From: Algoriphagus sp. NG3
GTDB taxonomy: Bacteria > Bacteroidota > Bacteroidia > Cytophagales > Cyclobacteriaceae
DNA length: 64,000 nucleotides
Assembly (NCBI RefSeq): GCF_034119865.1
Contig: NZ_CP139421.1
Span: forward strand, 1,550,001-1,614,000
Reading direction: 5' to 3'
This document shows, in pieces, positions 17,498 through 26,352 of this stretch (its first letter is position 1; every line of letters begins with the position of its first letter). Below the pieces are notes generated by a model. That model made no database searches. It was not told the origin of the DNA and worked only from the letters and a program-made list of their open reading frames with translations. A program made the translations under genes and the position numbers.

Positions 17498-18979
17498 ATG
17501 AGAAAATTAACTTTTACCCTATTATTTGCTTGCTGTCTGTCGGCTGTAATGGCCCAGATTGATAGAGAGATCGAAGTAGAATCTGCGATAGTGACTCAGC
17601 ATGAGACTACCATTAAAGGCAAGAAAGTTCCATATAAAGCTACCGCCGGTACCCAGCCGGTATGGAATGAAAAAGGGAAGCCAATAGCATCCTTATTCTA
17701 CACCTATTATGAACGTACAGATATTTCAGATAAGGCAAAGCGCCCACTGGTAATCTCTTTCAATGGTGGGCCTGGTTCTGCTTCTATATGGATGCATATT
17801 GCCTATACAGGGCCTGTAGTACTAAATATTGATGAAGAAGGCTATCCACTTCAGCCCTATGGGGTGAAATCAAATCCCCATTCCATACTCGATGTAGCGG
17901 ATATCGTGTATATCGATCCTGTGAATACCGGGTATTCCAGAATTGTAGATGAGGAAGTGGATAGGGGCACTTTTTTTGGTATCAATTCAGATATAAAGTA
18001 CTTGGCAGATTGGGTTAACACTTTCGTGACCCGTCAGGAAAGATGGGCATCTCCAAAATATCTTATTGGCGAAAGCTATGGCACTACCCGTGTGGCAGGT
18101 TTGGTGGCACAGCTTCAAAATTCCCATTGGATGTATTTTAATGGAGTGATATTGGTTTCTCCCACCGAAATGGGTATAGATCGGGGAGCTCCTATCCATA
18201 CTTCTAATTACCTACCTTATTATGCGGCCACCGCATGGTATCACAAGGCATTGGAAGGTTCCTTGCAGAACCGGGATTTAGAAGAATTTTTGCCGGAAGT
18301 CGAAGCATTTACTATCAATGAGTTAATACCTGCTGTGGTGAAAGGGGGCATGCTATCCGCTGCAGAGCGCGATGCTATTGCTGCAAAATATGCGTTGTAC
18401 TCGGGGTTACGCAAAGAGGTTATACTTGAACATAATCTACTTGTGCCTACCAACTTCTTCTGGAAAGAATTGTTGAGAGAAAAAGGTATGACTTTGGGAA
18501 GACTAGACAGTAGGTATAAGGGCTTCGATAATGCCGGTACTGGTTCCAGACCGGATTTTGATCCCGCACTATCCTCTTGGAATCATGCATTTGCGCCATC
18601 CTTTCAGGTATATGTAAGAGAGAAACTAAACTTCAAAACTGACCTTACCTATAACTTATTCGGTCCCGTTCATCCTTGGAACCGTTCTAATGAGACCACA
18701 GGATATGATCTCGGAGATGCCATGCGCCAAAATCCTTATTTACACTTGATGGTTCAGTCGGGCTATTACGATGGAGGTACAGACTTCTTTAATGCAAAAT
18801 ACAACCTTTGGCAAATTGATGCCGCTGGCAGAATGGCGGATCGAATATCATGGAAAGGGTACAGAAGCGGTCACATGATGTACCTCCGGGCGGAGGATCT
18901 GGAGACTTCAAATGATGATATCCGTGTGTTTATCAAGAACTCAATGGTAGCTCCTGATATGCCTGCTAAGTACAATTAG
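17498..18979 (+). CDS. S10 family serine carboxypeptidase-like protein, secreted
   Basis: 493 residues; signal peptide ending MAQ (residue 20). Alpha/beta-hydrolase of the carboxypeptidase Y clan: the oxyanion region ISFNGGPGSASIWMH (86-100), nucleophile Ser193 in GESYGTTRV, probable catalytic Asp425 in GYYDGGTDFF and His459 in RSGHMMYL. It is expected to trim C-terminal residues from peptides outside the cytoplasm. A perfect hairpin follows the stop. Confidence 0.92.
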   Translation: MRKLTFTLLFACCLSAVMAQIDREIEVESAIVTQHETTIKGKKVPYKATAGTQPVWNEKGKPIASLFYTYYERTDISDKAKRPLVISFNGGPGSASIWMHIAYTGPVVLNIDEEGYPLQPYGVKSNPHSILDVADIVYIDPVNTGYSRIVDEEVDRGTFFGINSDIKYLADWVNTFVTRQERWASPKYLIGESYGTTRVAGLVAQLQNSHWMYFNGVILVSPTEMGIDRGAPIHTSNYLPYYAATAWYHKALEGSLQNRDLEEFLPEVEAFTINELIPAVVKGGMLSAAERDAIAAKYALYSGLRKEVILEHNLLVPTNFFWKELLREKGMTLGRLDSRYKGFDNAGTGSRPDFDPALSSWNHAFAPSFQVYVREKLNFKTDLTYNLFGPVHPWNRSNETTGYDLGDAMRQNPYLHLMVQSGYYDGGTDFFNAKYNLWQIDAAGRMADRISWKGYRSGHMMYLRAEDLETSNDDIRVFIKNSMVAPDMPAKYN

Positions 18980-18997
18980 AATATAGTAAGCAACTGT

Positions 18998-19028
18998 ATA
19001 AAAGCCGGGGGATTTCTCCGGCTTTTAT
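18998..19028. terminator. Bidirectional rho-independent terminator
   Basis: ATAAAAGCCGG and CCGGCTTTTAT are perfect 11-bp arms around a 9-nt loop. It sits between the convergent S10 peptidase and Glu-Q-RS genes and can serve both, since each side ends in a T-rich arm. Confidence 0.85.
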
Positions 19029-19038
19029 CATTATTAAG

Positions 19039-19917
19039 CTATAGATCCAGATGTTTTTTGAAGGATTCAAAGTCCTTTACATCTTCACTTGAGCCGAGCA
19101 TTTTTCCAAGAATCCCATAGATGTCCGCAACTTTTTTTCCTTCTTTCCTCAAAAATTGAATGGATGTGGCCCCTTCGGATTTGGAAAGTTTTTTATTCTT
19201 TTCCCCCTTCAAAAGCGGATGATGGTGAAATGTGCCACCTTGAAATGAGTGTAGTCCGAGTTCATTGGCCAAGAAATGCTGGGCTAAGGTAGATCCTAGC
19301 AAATCCTGGCCTCTAACGATCAAGTCGACTCCATAATATATATCGTCAATGATAGAGGTCAGCTGATATGCCGGAAGTTTGTCTTTTTTCCTTACCATAA
19401 AAAAGGCAGATTCCTCGGGAAGTACATAGGCTTTTTTGCCTTCGGTATAAGTGTTGACTTGGATGAATTCACAGGCAAAAGTATCCATACGCCAGCACGT
19501 GTCATTTCTCTCAAGCGGGATGTTCCTTGTCTGGCAGTGTCCTAGGTAATATCCCGAAGGATTCATTTGCTGGATTTTTTTGCGTGAGCAATCACAGGCA
19601 AAAAGCAATTTCTTTTCCTTTATTGTATCCAATGCCTGTGAGTATTCACCTATACGATGCATCTGAGACCATTCTTGCTCGAAGTCCAAAAGGCTTTTGG
19701 GGCCTTGGTCATATCCAATCTCCATGAAGTCTAAGGTGTCAAAAATATCCTGCACATACTCGGGACGATACCTGTCCCTATCCAGGTCATCAATCCGGAG
19801 CAGCACCTTGGCACCGCTTTTTTCAGCCAAGGCTTTGGTCACTAAAAAAGAATAAAGATTCCCTAAGTGCAGAAATCCGCTGGGAGTAGGGGCTAGGCGA
19901 GTAAGTTTGAAATCCAT
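19039..19917 (-). CDS. gluQ: Glutamyl-queuosine tRNA(Asp) synthetase-like / truncated GluRS
   Basis: 292 residues: a class I glutamyl-tRNA synthetase catalytic domain without the anticodon-binding domain. RLAPTPSGFLHLGN (residues 7-20) is the HIGH region and NKKLSKSEGA (near 245) the KMSKS motif. Cysteines in FACDCSRKKI and GHCQTRN fit the zinc site of Glu-Q-RS. Such proteins attach Glu to queuosine at position 34 of tRNA(Asp). I assign this by length and missing C-domain; substrate is not proved. Confidence 0.82.
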   Translation of the reverse strand: MDFKLTRLAPTPSGFLHLGNLYSFLVTKALAEKSGAKVLLRIDDLDRDRYRPEYVQDIFDTLDFMEIGYDQGPKSLLDFEQEWSQMHRIGEYSQALDTIKEKKLLFACDCSRKKIQQMNPSGYYLGHCQTRNIPLERNDTCWRMDTFACEFIQVNTYTEGKKAYVLPEESAFFMVRKKDKLPAYQLTSIIDDIYYGVDLIVRGQDLLGSTLAQHFLANELGLHSFQGGTFHHHPLLKGEKNKKLSKSEGATSIQFLRKEGKKVADIYGILGKMLGSSEDVKDFESFKKHLDL

Positions 19918-20141
19918 TTGGCGAAATTAGCTAGTTTAAGGGGATTTGGAATGACCAGAAGGCATTTCCATATGGTTGCTCTAAAAAGTGATGAAGTGTA
20001 TACATTTAGATCAGTATTCCTAAACACTTTATCCTGTTGAAAACCATGGTGTTTATTTTACTCAGGCCTAAAAATAGCTTTCAACTGTTCTCTATTAAGC
20101 TTCTTTAACGGCTACGTAGTTAAAACCTATGGAATGCTGAG

Positions 20142-20149
20142 TATTTTTG
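20142..20149 (+). promoter_or_regulatory. TAnnTTTG -7 box close to a start codon
   Basis: TATTTTTG matches the Bacteroidota sigma -7 consensus TAnnTTTG and ends 6 nt before the ATG at 20156, so the transcript could be nearly leaderless. No convincing -33 TTTG at the usual spacing is seen. Confidence 0.3.
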
Positions 20150-20155
20150 AACTTT

Positions 20156-20893
20156 ATGAAATTTGGAATCCTAGTCTTGCTTTATTTTGCTTTTATGCCT
20201 GGTCTGTTGGCACAGAGGTCCTATTCCGGGAATATCCTTGATGCCACGGACAAAACTTATCTGGAAGGTGTAGCTGTAGAAATATTAGGCTCAGGGATTG
20301 CTGACACTACTAACCTTCGTGGTTATTTTTCTGTCAAAGGAAATATGGGGGATACTTTACGGGTGTCCTTCCCTGGGTTTATTGAGCAGAAAATAGCCTT
20401 GGGAGAGGAGACATTTTTGATTCTTCAGATTCAGGATAGAGCGAGACTTCTTCCCACTTTTGAAGTGAAATCAGAACCTTATGCATTCAGGTTTAAGGAT
20501 GGTAAATTGATATTAATAGATCCGGATGAAGAGCAAGCTCCTTCCACAAAAGGAGGGATAAGTGCAGGCTACCGGGATTCTCCTGATCTGACGGGTGGGA
20601 TAGCCATAGCCGGGGTATTATCCTCCCTTACGAAAAGAGCGAGGCTAGAACGTGCGTATCAGAAGAAGTTGGAATGGATGCGTAGGAGAGAAGGATATTA
20701 CGAAGTAGTTGAATCTGATTCAGTGCGCCAAAACCTCATGATTAAATATCAGTTGCAGCGCTCGGATTGGGATAAGATTATTATCCGCTTTAATGAAGGT
20801 AATGCGTACCATGAGTTTTTGGACTGGAGCAAAGACCGCGTCTACAACACCCTGAATGAGTTTATCGACAGAGAGAGGCGGTGGATTAATTAG
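20156..20893 (+). CDS. CarboxypepD_reg-like domain protein, exported
   Basis: 245 residues from ATG 20156; an upstream TTG at 20147 is rejected because the signal MKFGILVLLYFAFMPGLLAQ then begins correctly. Residues 22-100 (YSGNILDATDKTYLEGVAVEILGSG to GYFSVKGNMGDTLRVSFPGF) form the carboxypeptidase-regulatory-like beta-sandwich that Bacteroidota use in TonB receptors and surface proteins. The rest is charged and ends in ERRWIN; no barrel domain follows. Function unknown. It overlaps the convergent DUF4442 gene by 4 bp. Confidence 0.83.
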   Translation: MKFGILVLLYFAFMPGLLAQRSYSGNILDATDKTYLEGVAVEILGSGIADTTNLRGYFSVKGNMGDTLRVSFPGFIEQKIALGEETFLILQIQDRARLLPTFEVKSEPYAFRFKDGKLILIDPDEEQAPSTKGGISAGYRDSPDLTGGIAIAGVLSSLTKRARLERAYQKKLEWMRRREGYYEVVESDSVRQNLMIKYQLQRSDWDKIIIRFNEGNAYHEFLDWSKDRVYNTLNEFIDRERRWIN

Positions 20894-21396
20894 GCTTTTC
20901 TCTTAAAAGACCATGTCACATAGAACCGTGCTACCTCTTCACCTTGGGGGTTTTTACCAGAGGATATCATTGTGAGTTTGCCTGTTTCATTCACGGAAAG
21001 TGACTGAAGAAGCAGGAAAAGATCCTGACCCTGCGAGCAGGTAAATGTGATGGTCTGATTGGCTTTTTTATAATACTCCGCCCGGAAATCTACAACTAGC
21101 ATAGCATATCTGCCTAAATCACTTATAGCTAACTGGCAAAGTGCCCCAGTACTCAATTCTCCTGCTCCAGCCATAGCTGCAAAATAGATAGACTTGAATG
21201 GGTTTTGCGTTCTCCAGCTATAGGGGAGTGTGACGACGCATTTTTCAGCATCTAATTCTCTTAAACGAAAACCCCAAAAAACAGCAGACGGAAGTTTGAT
21301 AAGCATCCCAGGCCAAAAATAGAATGGATTGCGCATTTTTTTTTGATAGGCTAAAGCTCCTGATTTTAAAGCGATTTGGGTTTTCTGTGCATTCAT
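20890..21396 (-). CDS. DUF4442 hotdog-fold protein
   Basis: 168 residues. PSAVFWGFRLRELDAEKCVVTLPYSWRTQNPFKSIYFAAMAGAGELSTGAL is the conserved DUF4442 core, with FKSIYFAA and AGELSTG. The family shares the thioesterase hotdog fold, but its substrate is not known. An upstream repeat (21480-21556) separates it from the divergent M48 gene. Confidence 0.85.
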   Translation of the reverse strand: MNAQKTQIALKSGALAYQKKMRNPFYFWPGMLIKLPSAVFWGFRLRELDAEKCVVTLPYSWRTQNPFKSIYFAAMAGAGELSTGALCQLAISDLGRYAMLVVDFRAEYYKKANQTITFTCSQGQDLFLLLQSLSVNETGKLTMISSGKNPQGEEVARFYVTWSFKRKA

Positions 21397-21479
21397 ATAC
21401 TTGGATTTAAAAAGCTCAAAATAATAAAAATTGCTTTCTGGTATTTATATTGAGCATATTAAGTATAAAAACAAGCCTT

Positions 21480-21556
21480 ATGAAATCGAGCATGTCTCAA
21501 GAGTCAGACACTGGGATGATTATCTGCCATGCGAGATTCCATGTGACCGCTAAAAA
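21480..21556. repeat. 77-bp dispersed repeat, copy A
   Basis: Begins ATGAAATCGAGCATG and contains GCGAGATTCCAT. It aligns without gaps to 47267-47343 with 62 of 77 bases identical by hand count. It ends 15 bp before the M48 start codon at 21572, and copy B also ends 15 bp before the start of a gene. Confidence 0.7.
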
Positions 21557-21571
21557 TCAAAATATAAACAC

Positions 21572-22363
21572 ATGAAAAAAGTAGCATTTTTATTTTGTGC
21601 AGGACTGATGGTTTATTCCTGTGCCAAAGTTCCGCTTACAGGCAGAAATCAACTTGCCCTAGTATCCAACGAGGAGATTCAACCCTTGGTCAATGAGCAA
21701 TATAGTGAGGTGATAAAGAAAGAAAAAGTAGTAACCAACACAGCAGACGGGCAAAAAGTCGTCAAAGTGGGGAAACGTATGGCGGAGGCTGTTGAAAGTT
21801 ATTTAGTTTCTAAAGGCTATCAAGAGTTGGCTAAATCCTTCTCTTGGGAGTTCAATCTTATAGAAAGTGATCAGGTAAACGCATGGTGTATGCCTGGAGG
21901 TAAGGTGGCTTTTTATACGGGCATTATGCCGTTGACGCAGACTGAAACTGGTATTGCAGTGGTGATGGGTCATGAGATCGCCCATGCTGTTGCCTCTCAC
22001 TCGGCTGAACGTATGTCTAATGGAATGGTGAAAGAACTAGGGGTAGGGGTGTTATCCACTGCTATAGGCCAAAACCCATCCATGACACAGGCTATTTTCT
22101 TGCAATCAGTAGGGATCGGCGGGGAGTTGGGTATGTTGAAATTTTCCAGAAAACATGAGTTGGAGGCAGATGAATTAGGCTTGACCTTTATGGCCATCGC
22201 CGGTTACGACCCTCGGGAGGCCCCGCTATTTTGGCAGCGAATGCTGGAGAAGGAAGGTGGTGCCGCTCCGCCTGAGTTTCTTTCCACCCACCCTGCATCA
22301 CAAACCAGAATTAATAAGTTGAATGAGCACATGCCAGCTGCACTGGCTTATTACAAGGATTAA
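21572..22363 (+). CDS. M48 family metalloprotease lipoprotein
   Basis: 263 residues. Lipobox MVYSC puts the lipidated Cys at 17. The zinc motif HEIAH is at 134-138 in VMGHEIAHAVASHSAERMSN, with the third ligand region ELEADELG near 206. It resembles the soluble YcaL/LoiP group of M48 proteases, which remove misassembled outer-membrane proteins in E. coli. The upstream repeat leaves little room for a long leader. A terminator follows the stop. Confidence 0.92.
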   Translation: MKKVAFLFCAGLMVYSCAKVPLTGRNQLALVSNEEIQPLVNEQYSEVIKKEKVVTNTADGQKVVKVGKRMAEAVESYLVSKGYQELAKSFSWEFNLIESDQVNAWCMPGGKVAFYTGIMPLTQTETGIAVVMGHEIAHAVASHSAERMSNGMVKELGVGVLSTAIGQNPSMTQAIFLQSVGIGGELGMLKFSRKHELEADELGLTFMAIAGYDPREAPLFWQRMLEKEGGAAPPEFLSTHPASQTRINKLNEHMPAALAYYKD

Positions 22364-22365
22364 TC

Positions 22366-22397
22366 AAAAAAAAACCGGAGATTGCTCCGGTTTTTTT
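22366..22397. terminator. Bidirectional rho-independent terminator
   Basis: AAAACCGGAG, loop ATTG and CTCCGGTTTT give a perfect 10-bp stem with an A-run before and a T-run after, between the convergent M48 and exonuclease genes. Confidence 0.9.
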
Positions 22398-22398
22398 G

Positions 22399-23202
22399 TT
22401 ACATATTGAATCCTCTCAACTTAATCTGAGTAAGTTTTCTTTTAGTATCCAAGGGGAAATCACCTCGCATCATCCAGTCGTAATATCCAGGTTCCTCTTT
22501 AAGTACCTGGGTCACCGGCTTGCCTTTTTGCTTTCCGAAGTTGAACACTTCTTCTCCATCGTTGTTGAACACAAATCGTCCCGCCAGATCTACCATTTTC
22601 TCATTGAGCAGCTCGTGGAGTTTCTTCATATCATTTTCGAACACACCTATTTTATTTCCCTGAAGATCTTCCATTTCTTCTCCCTGATAGCGTTCTATCT
22701 GTGCTTTAAAGACGTCTAAGGTAGCTAAGGTATCTGCTTCGGCACTATGGGCATTTTCCAACTTTTGGCCACAATAGAACTTATATGCCGCAGTTAGATT
22801 TCTCTTTTCCATCATAAAAAAGATTTTCTGCGCATCCAGTAGGTTACGCTTATCGAGGTCAAACTCTATCCCAGCCCGTAGAAATTCCTCTACCAATAAG
22901 GGGATGTCATATTTGAGAACATTGAATCCTGCCAGATCAGCTTGGCCGATAAAGTTGAAAATTTCTTTTGCCAGTTCTTTAAACGTTTTTTCTTCTTTGA
23001 TATCCTTGTCGTAAATACCATGAATCAAAGACGATTCCAAGGGGATAGGAATGGTGGGATTGATTCTTCGGGTATAGATTTCCTGTCCTCCATCAGGTTT
23101 TACTTTGACTATGGAAATCTCCACTATTCTGTCCGTAGAAATATTGACTCCCGTAGCTTCCAGATCAAAAAATGCGACGGAATTTTTCAAGTTTAACTTC
23201 AT
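22399..23202 (-). CDS. DnaQ-like 3'-5' exonuclease with ExoX-like C-terminus
   Basis: 267 residues. FFDLEATG carries Asp13 and Glu15, the first DEDDh metal ligands; LAGFNVLKYDIPLLVEEF supplies the ExoII Asp, and AHSAEADTLATL the ExoIII His-x4-Asp. Residues 215-260 (VFNFGKQKGKPVTQVLKEEPGYYDWMM) match the ExoX-like C-terminal domain, which helps hold DNA. Likely a proofreading or repair exonuclease. It starts 2 bp after the mpl stop on the same strand. Confidence 0.9.
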   Translation of the reverse strand: MKLNLKNSVAFFDLEATGVNISTDRIVEISIVKVKPDGGQEIYTRRINPTIPIPLESSLIHGIYDKDIKEEKTFKELAKEIFNFIGQADLAGFNVLKYDIPLLVEEFLRAGIEFDLDKRNLLDAQKIFFMMEKRNLTAAYKFYCGQKLENAHSAEADTLATLDVFKAQIERYQGEEMEDLQGNKIGVFENDMKKLHELLNEKMVDLAGRFVFNNDGEEVFNFGKQKGKPVTQVLKEEPGYYDWMMRGDFPLDTKRKLTQIKLRGFNM

Positions 23203-23204
23203 GG

Positions 23205-24560
23205 TTATTTGAATTTAGCTTTTATAGGTTCCAGGTCCATTTTGTCGTAGGATCCGGAGCTCATCAAAAGTAGGTTGGAATTTGTATAATCTTGTGCCAG
23301 AAGGTACTCTTTCAGGCTATTACTATCAGTAAATAATTTAAGGTCAGGTCTTTGAAATCCATCGCGTAAAGTCTCCTCATCCATCAGCTCCAGTTTTTTC
23401 AATGCTACGGCATGAGGATCAAGGTACACAATTGCGAGATCAGCAGCCTCCATGGACTTGGCATAATTAGGCAAAAATTCCTTATTCAGCGAAGAATAGG
23501 TATGAAGTTCCTGCACCGCAATCAGGTTTCTTCCCGGAAACTGGGTTTTGACTGCTGATACTGTTGCTTTCAGTTTGGATGGAGCATGAGCAAAGTCTCT
23601 GAAAAGTGCGGAGTTTTCAGTCTGTACCAAAAGTTCTTGGCGTTTTGCGGCTCCTTTGAAGGTTTGGATACTGTTATAAAACTGCTGCTTGGAAAGTCCC
23701 AGTGCCAGACAAATATCCAAGGCGCCCTGCAGGTTTTGCAGGTTATGCTCGCCAAAAATATAAATTGGGATTAATCCCTGCTCAGTTTCCAGGAAAGTCT
23801 TACCATCTCTGATAACAGCAGGATGTGCATTGTAAGCAGTCTTTTTTGCGCTGATTTTACTTTTGTCAGCTGCCTCTTTCACCAAGGGATCGGCCTCACA
23901 ATAGATCAATTCACCCGGATCAGGAGTCAGATTCATCAATTGCTGAAACTGCTCCTTGTATTCTTCAAAATCAGGAAATACATTGAAATGATCCCATGCA
24001 ATTCCGCTTACTAAGGCAATATCGTGCTTATAATGGAAGAATTTTGGAGTTCTATCCAGAGGGGAGGTAAGGTACTCATCTCCCTCGATGATAATCACAG
24101 GAGCATCTGAGAGCTTTACCATCAAATCAAACCCTTCAATCTGAGCGCCTACCAAATAATCAAAATCCACTTGTTGGTCTTTCAGCACATGTAATATCAC
24201 AGAAGTGATGGAGGTCTTGCCGTGTGAGCCTGCCACGATCACCCGCTTTTTATTTTGGCTTTGATTGAAAATGAATTCAGGAAAAGAATATACCGGTATG
24301 CCTAGCTGCTGAGCTTTTACAAGTTCAGGGTTATCTATTCTGGCGTGCATTCCTAGGATTATGCCATCTAGCTCACTGGTTATTTTATCTGGAAACCAGC
24401 CGTATTCCACTGGCAAAATGCCGGCTTTTTCCAGCCTTGTCCTAGAAGGCTCATAGATTTCGTCATCAGATCCGGTAACCTGGTAGCCTTTTTTTACCAG
24501 TGCCAGAGCCAGGTTATGCATTACAGCTCCACCGATTGCTATAAAGTGATAGTTATTCAT
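23205..24560 (-). CDS. mpl: UDP-N-acetylmuramate:L-Ala-gamma-D-Glu-meso-DAP ligase
   Basis: 451 residues, close to E. coli Mpl (457). It reattaches the recycled tripeptide to UDP-MurNAc in murein recycling. N-terminal Rossmann IAIGG...MHNLALAL, ATP-binding GSHGKTSITSV (near 112-122), the central-domain EGDEYLTSPLDRTPKF and SGIAWDHFNVFPDFEEY, and C-terminal FRDFAHAPSKLKATVSA place it in Mur ligases. The exonuclease gene follows immediately in the same operon. Confidence 0.93.
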   Translation of the reverse strand: MNNYHFIAIGGAVMHNLALALVKKGYQVTGSDDEIYEPSRTRLEKAGILPVEYGWFPDKITSELDGIILGMHARIDNPELVKAQQLGIPVYSFPEFIFNQSQNKKRVIVAGSHGKTSITSVILHVLKDQQVDFDYLVGAQIEGFDLMVKLSDAPVIIIEGDEYLTSPLDRTPKFFHYKHDIALVSGIAWDHFNVFPDFEEYKEQFQQLMNLTPDPGELIYCEADPLVKEAADKSKISAKKTAYNAHPAVIRDGKTFLETEQGLIPIYIFGEHNLQNLQGALDICLALGLSKQQFYNSIQTFKGAAKRQELLVQTENSALFRDFAHAPSKLKATVSAVKTQFPGRNLIAVQELHTYSSLNKEFLPNYAKSMEAADLAIVYLDPHAVALKKLELMDEETLRDGFQRPDLKLFTDSNSLKEYLLAQDYTNSNLLLMSSGSYDKMDLEPIKAKFK

Positions 24561-24753
24561 TGAATTAATTAAGGGGGTAGGTTTTCTACACCAAACTTAA
24601 AAATAATAATTGGCTGCTTAGGTGGTTAGCATCTCTAATTCATAAGATTTTCAAAATTCTATACGAGCTTACCTTAGCAAGGCTTGATTGTTGAGGAATC
24701 GGTATGTTGATAACTCAGGCAAAAAATGTTTAAAACTCTTGCCTATTTCACGA

Positions 24754-24761
24754 TACATTTG
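24754..24761 (+). promoter_or_regulatory. TAnnTTTG -7 box abutting the dnaB start
   Basis: TACATTTG fits the Bacteroidota -7 box and ends 4 nt before ATG 24766; a transcript from it would have almost no leader. No canonical -33 TTTG at the usual spacing was found. Confidence 0.35.
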
Positions 24762-24765
24762 TCCT

Positions 24766-26346
24766 ATGTCTGAAAAAAGTAGCAATCCCCGCATCACCAG
24801 AAACAAACCTAATCACCAAAATTCTTCTATGCTAGGCAAAGTTCCCCCTCAAGCCATTGATCTTGAGGAGGCTGTGCTTGGTGCCCTGATGCTGGAGAAA
24901 GATGCACTTACCAATGTGATTGATATCCTGAAAGTGGAGAGCTTTTATAAGGATTCACATCAGGTGATCTTCCAGGCTATTCTTGACCTGTTTACCGAGA
25001 GCCAGCCTATAGATTTGCTTACGGTCACCTCACAGCTTCGCAGAAGCGGAAACCTGGAAATTGCCGGTGGGGCATTCTATGTGACCGAACTCACCTCCAA
25101 AGTAGCATCTGCCGCGAACATTGAATACCATGCCCGAATTATTACCGAACAATCCATCAAGAGGGAAATGATCAGGATTGCCTCGGATATCCAAAAAGAC
25201 GCTTATGAGGAGACTACAGATGTGTTTGAGTTGTTGGATAAGATGGAGCAGAACCTGTTTGAGATATCAGAGAAAAATATCCGTAAAAATTACTCTGATA
25301 TGAAGTCCATCATGCGTGAGGCGATCATAGAGTTGGAAGCCAGAAAAGGACAAAAAGACGGCCTTACGGGAGTTCCTTCAGGCTTGACTGCATTGGATAG
25401 AGTTACTTCGGGCTGGCAAAAGTCCGATCTGGTAATTATAGCAGCCCGTCCAGCGATGGGTAAGACTGCCTTCGTACTTTCAGTACTGAGAAATGCGGCC
25501 GTTGATCATTCCAGACCGGTAGCTATTTTCTCATTGGAAATGTCCTCGGTGCAGTTGGTGAATCGTCTGATTTCCTCGGAAGCAGAGTTGGATTCCGAGA
25601 AAATAAAAAAGGGTACACTGGCTGAGCATGAATGGGCTCAGTTGGTACACAAAACAGCAAAACTTTCCAAAGCACCGCTTTTCGTAGATGATACACCCGC
25701 GCTATCCATTTTGGAACTTAGAGCAAAATGTAGAAAACTGAAAGCTCAGCATGATATCCAGATGATCGTAATCGATTACCTTCAGCTGATGTCAGGAGAC
25801 TCCAAAAGTGGAGGTGGAGGAAACCGTGAACAGGAAATTGCGAGTATATCCAGAGCTTTGAAGAAAATAGCAAAGGAATTGGAAGTTCCTGTCATTGCCC
25901 TTTCCCAGCTATCCAGAGCAGTGGAGACAAGAGGTGGAGATAAGCGTCCACAACTTTCCGATTTGAGGGAATCTGGAGCTATCGAGCAAGATGCCGATAT
26001 GGTTATGTTCCTTTATCGCCCGGAATACTATGGGATTACCGAAGATGAGGATGGTAATTCTACACAAGGTGTGGGGGAAGTAATCATTGCAAAGCATAGA
26101 AATGGTTCACTGGACACCGTAAGGCTTCGATTTATAGGCAGATATACTAAGTTTCAGGATTTGGATGGTTTTGGCAACATGATGGATCCCCAGGGTGGAA
26201 ATGCAGTTTACCGTCCTACTTTTGCGGCACAATCCAGTGGAGTATCCGAATTCGATTCGGGAAACACGATCAAGCTTCAAAGCAAAGCCAACAGCGATGA
26301 TGGAGAGGATCTATTGAACCGAAATAATTCTGAAGACGCATTTTAA
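24766..26346 (+). CDS. dnaB: Replicative DNA helicase DnaB
   Basis: 526 residues from ATG 24766 (MSEKSSN...); a TTG at 24688 would add an unlikely leader. The N-terminal helical domain starts VPPQAIDLEEAVLGALML, the DnaG-interacting region. The RecA-like C-domain has Walker A ARPAMGKTAF near 230, IFSLEMSSVQLVNRL, VIDYLQLM (Walker B) and the arginine-finger region ending KHRNGSLDTV. It unwinds DNA at the replication fork as a hexamer. The oxidoreductase gene follows 6 bp later. Confidence 0.97.
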   Translation: MSEKSSNPRITRNKPNHQNSSMLGKVPPQAIDLEEAVLGALMLEKDALTNVIDILKVESFYKDSHQVIFQAILDLFTESQPIDLLTVTSQLRRSGNLEIAGGAFYVTELTSKVASAANIEYHARIITEQSIKREMIRIASDIQKDAYEETTDVFELLDKMEQNLFEISEKNIRKNYSDMKSIMREAIIELEARKGQKDGLTGVPSGLTALDRVTSGWQKSDLVIIAARPAMGKTAFVLSVLRNAAVDHSRPVAIFSLEMSSVQLVNRLISSEAELDSEKIKKGTLAEHEWAQLVHKTAKLSKAPLFVDDTPALSILELRAKCRKLKAQHDIQMIVIDYLQLMSGDSKSGGGGNREQEIASISRALKKIAKELEVPVIALSQLSRAVETRGGDKRPQLSDLRESGAIEQDADMVMFLYRPEYYGITEDEDGNSTQGVGEVIIAKHRNGSLDTVRLRFIGRYTKFQDLDGFGNMMDPQGGNAVYRPTFAAQSSGVSEFDSGNTIKLQSKANSDDGEDLLNRNNSEDAF

Positions 26347-26352
26347 GCAAGT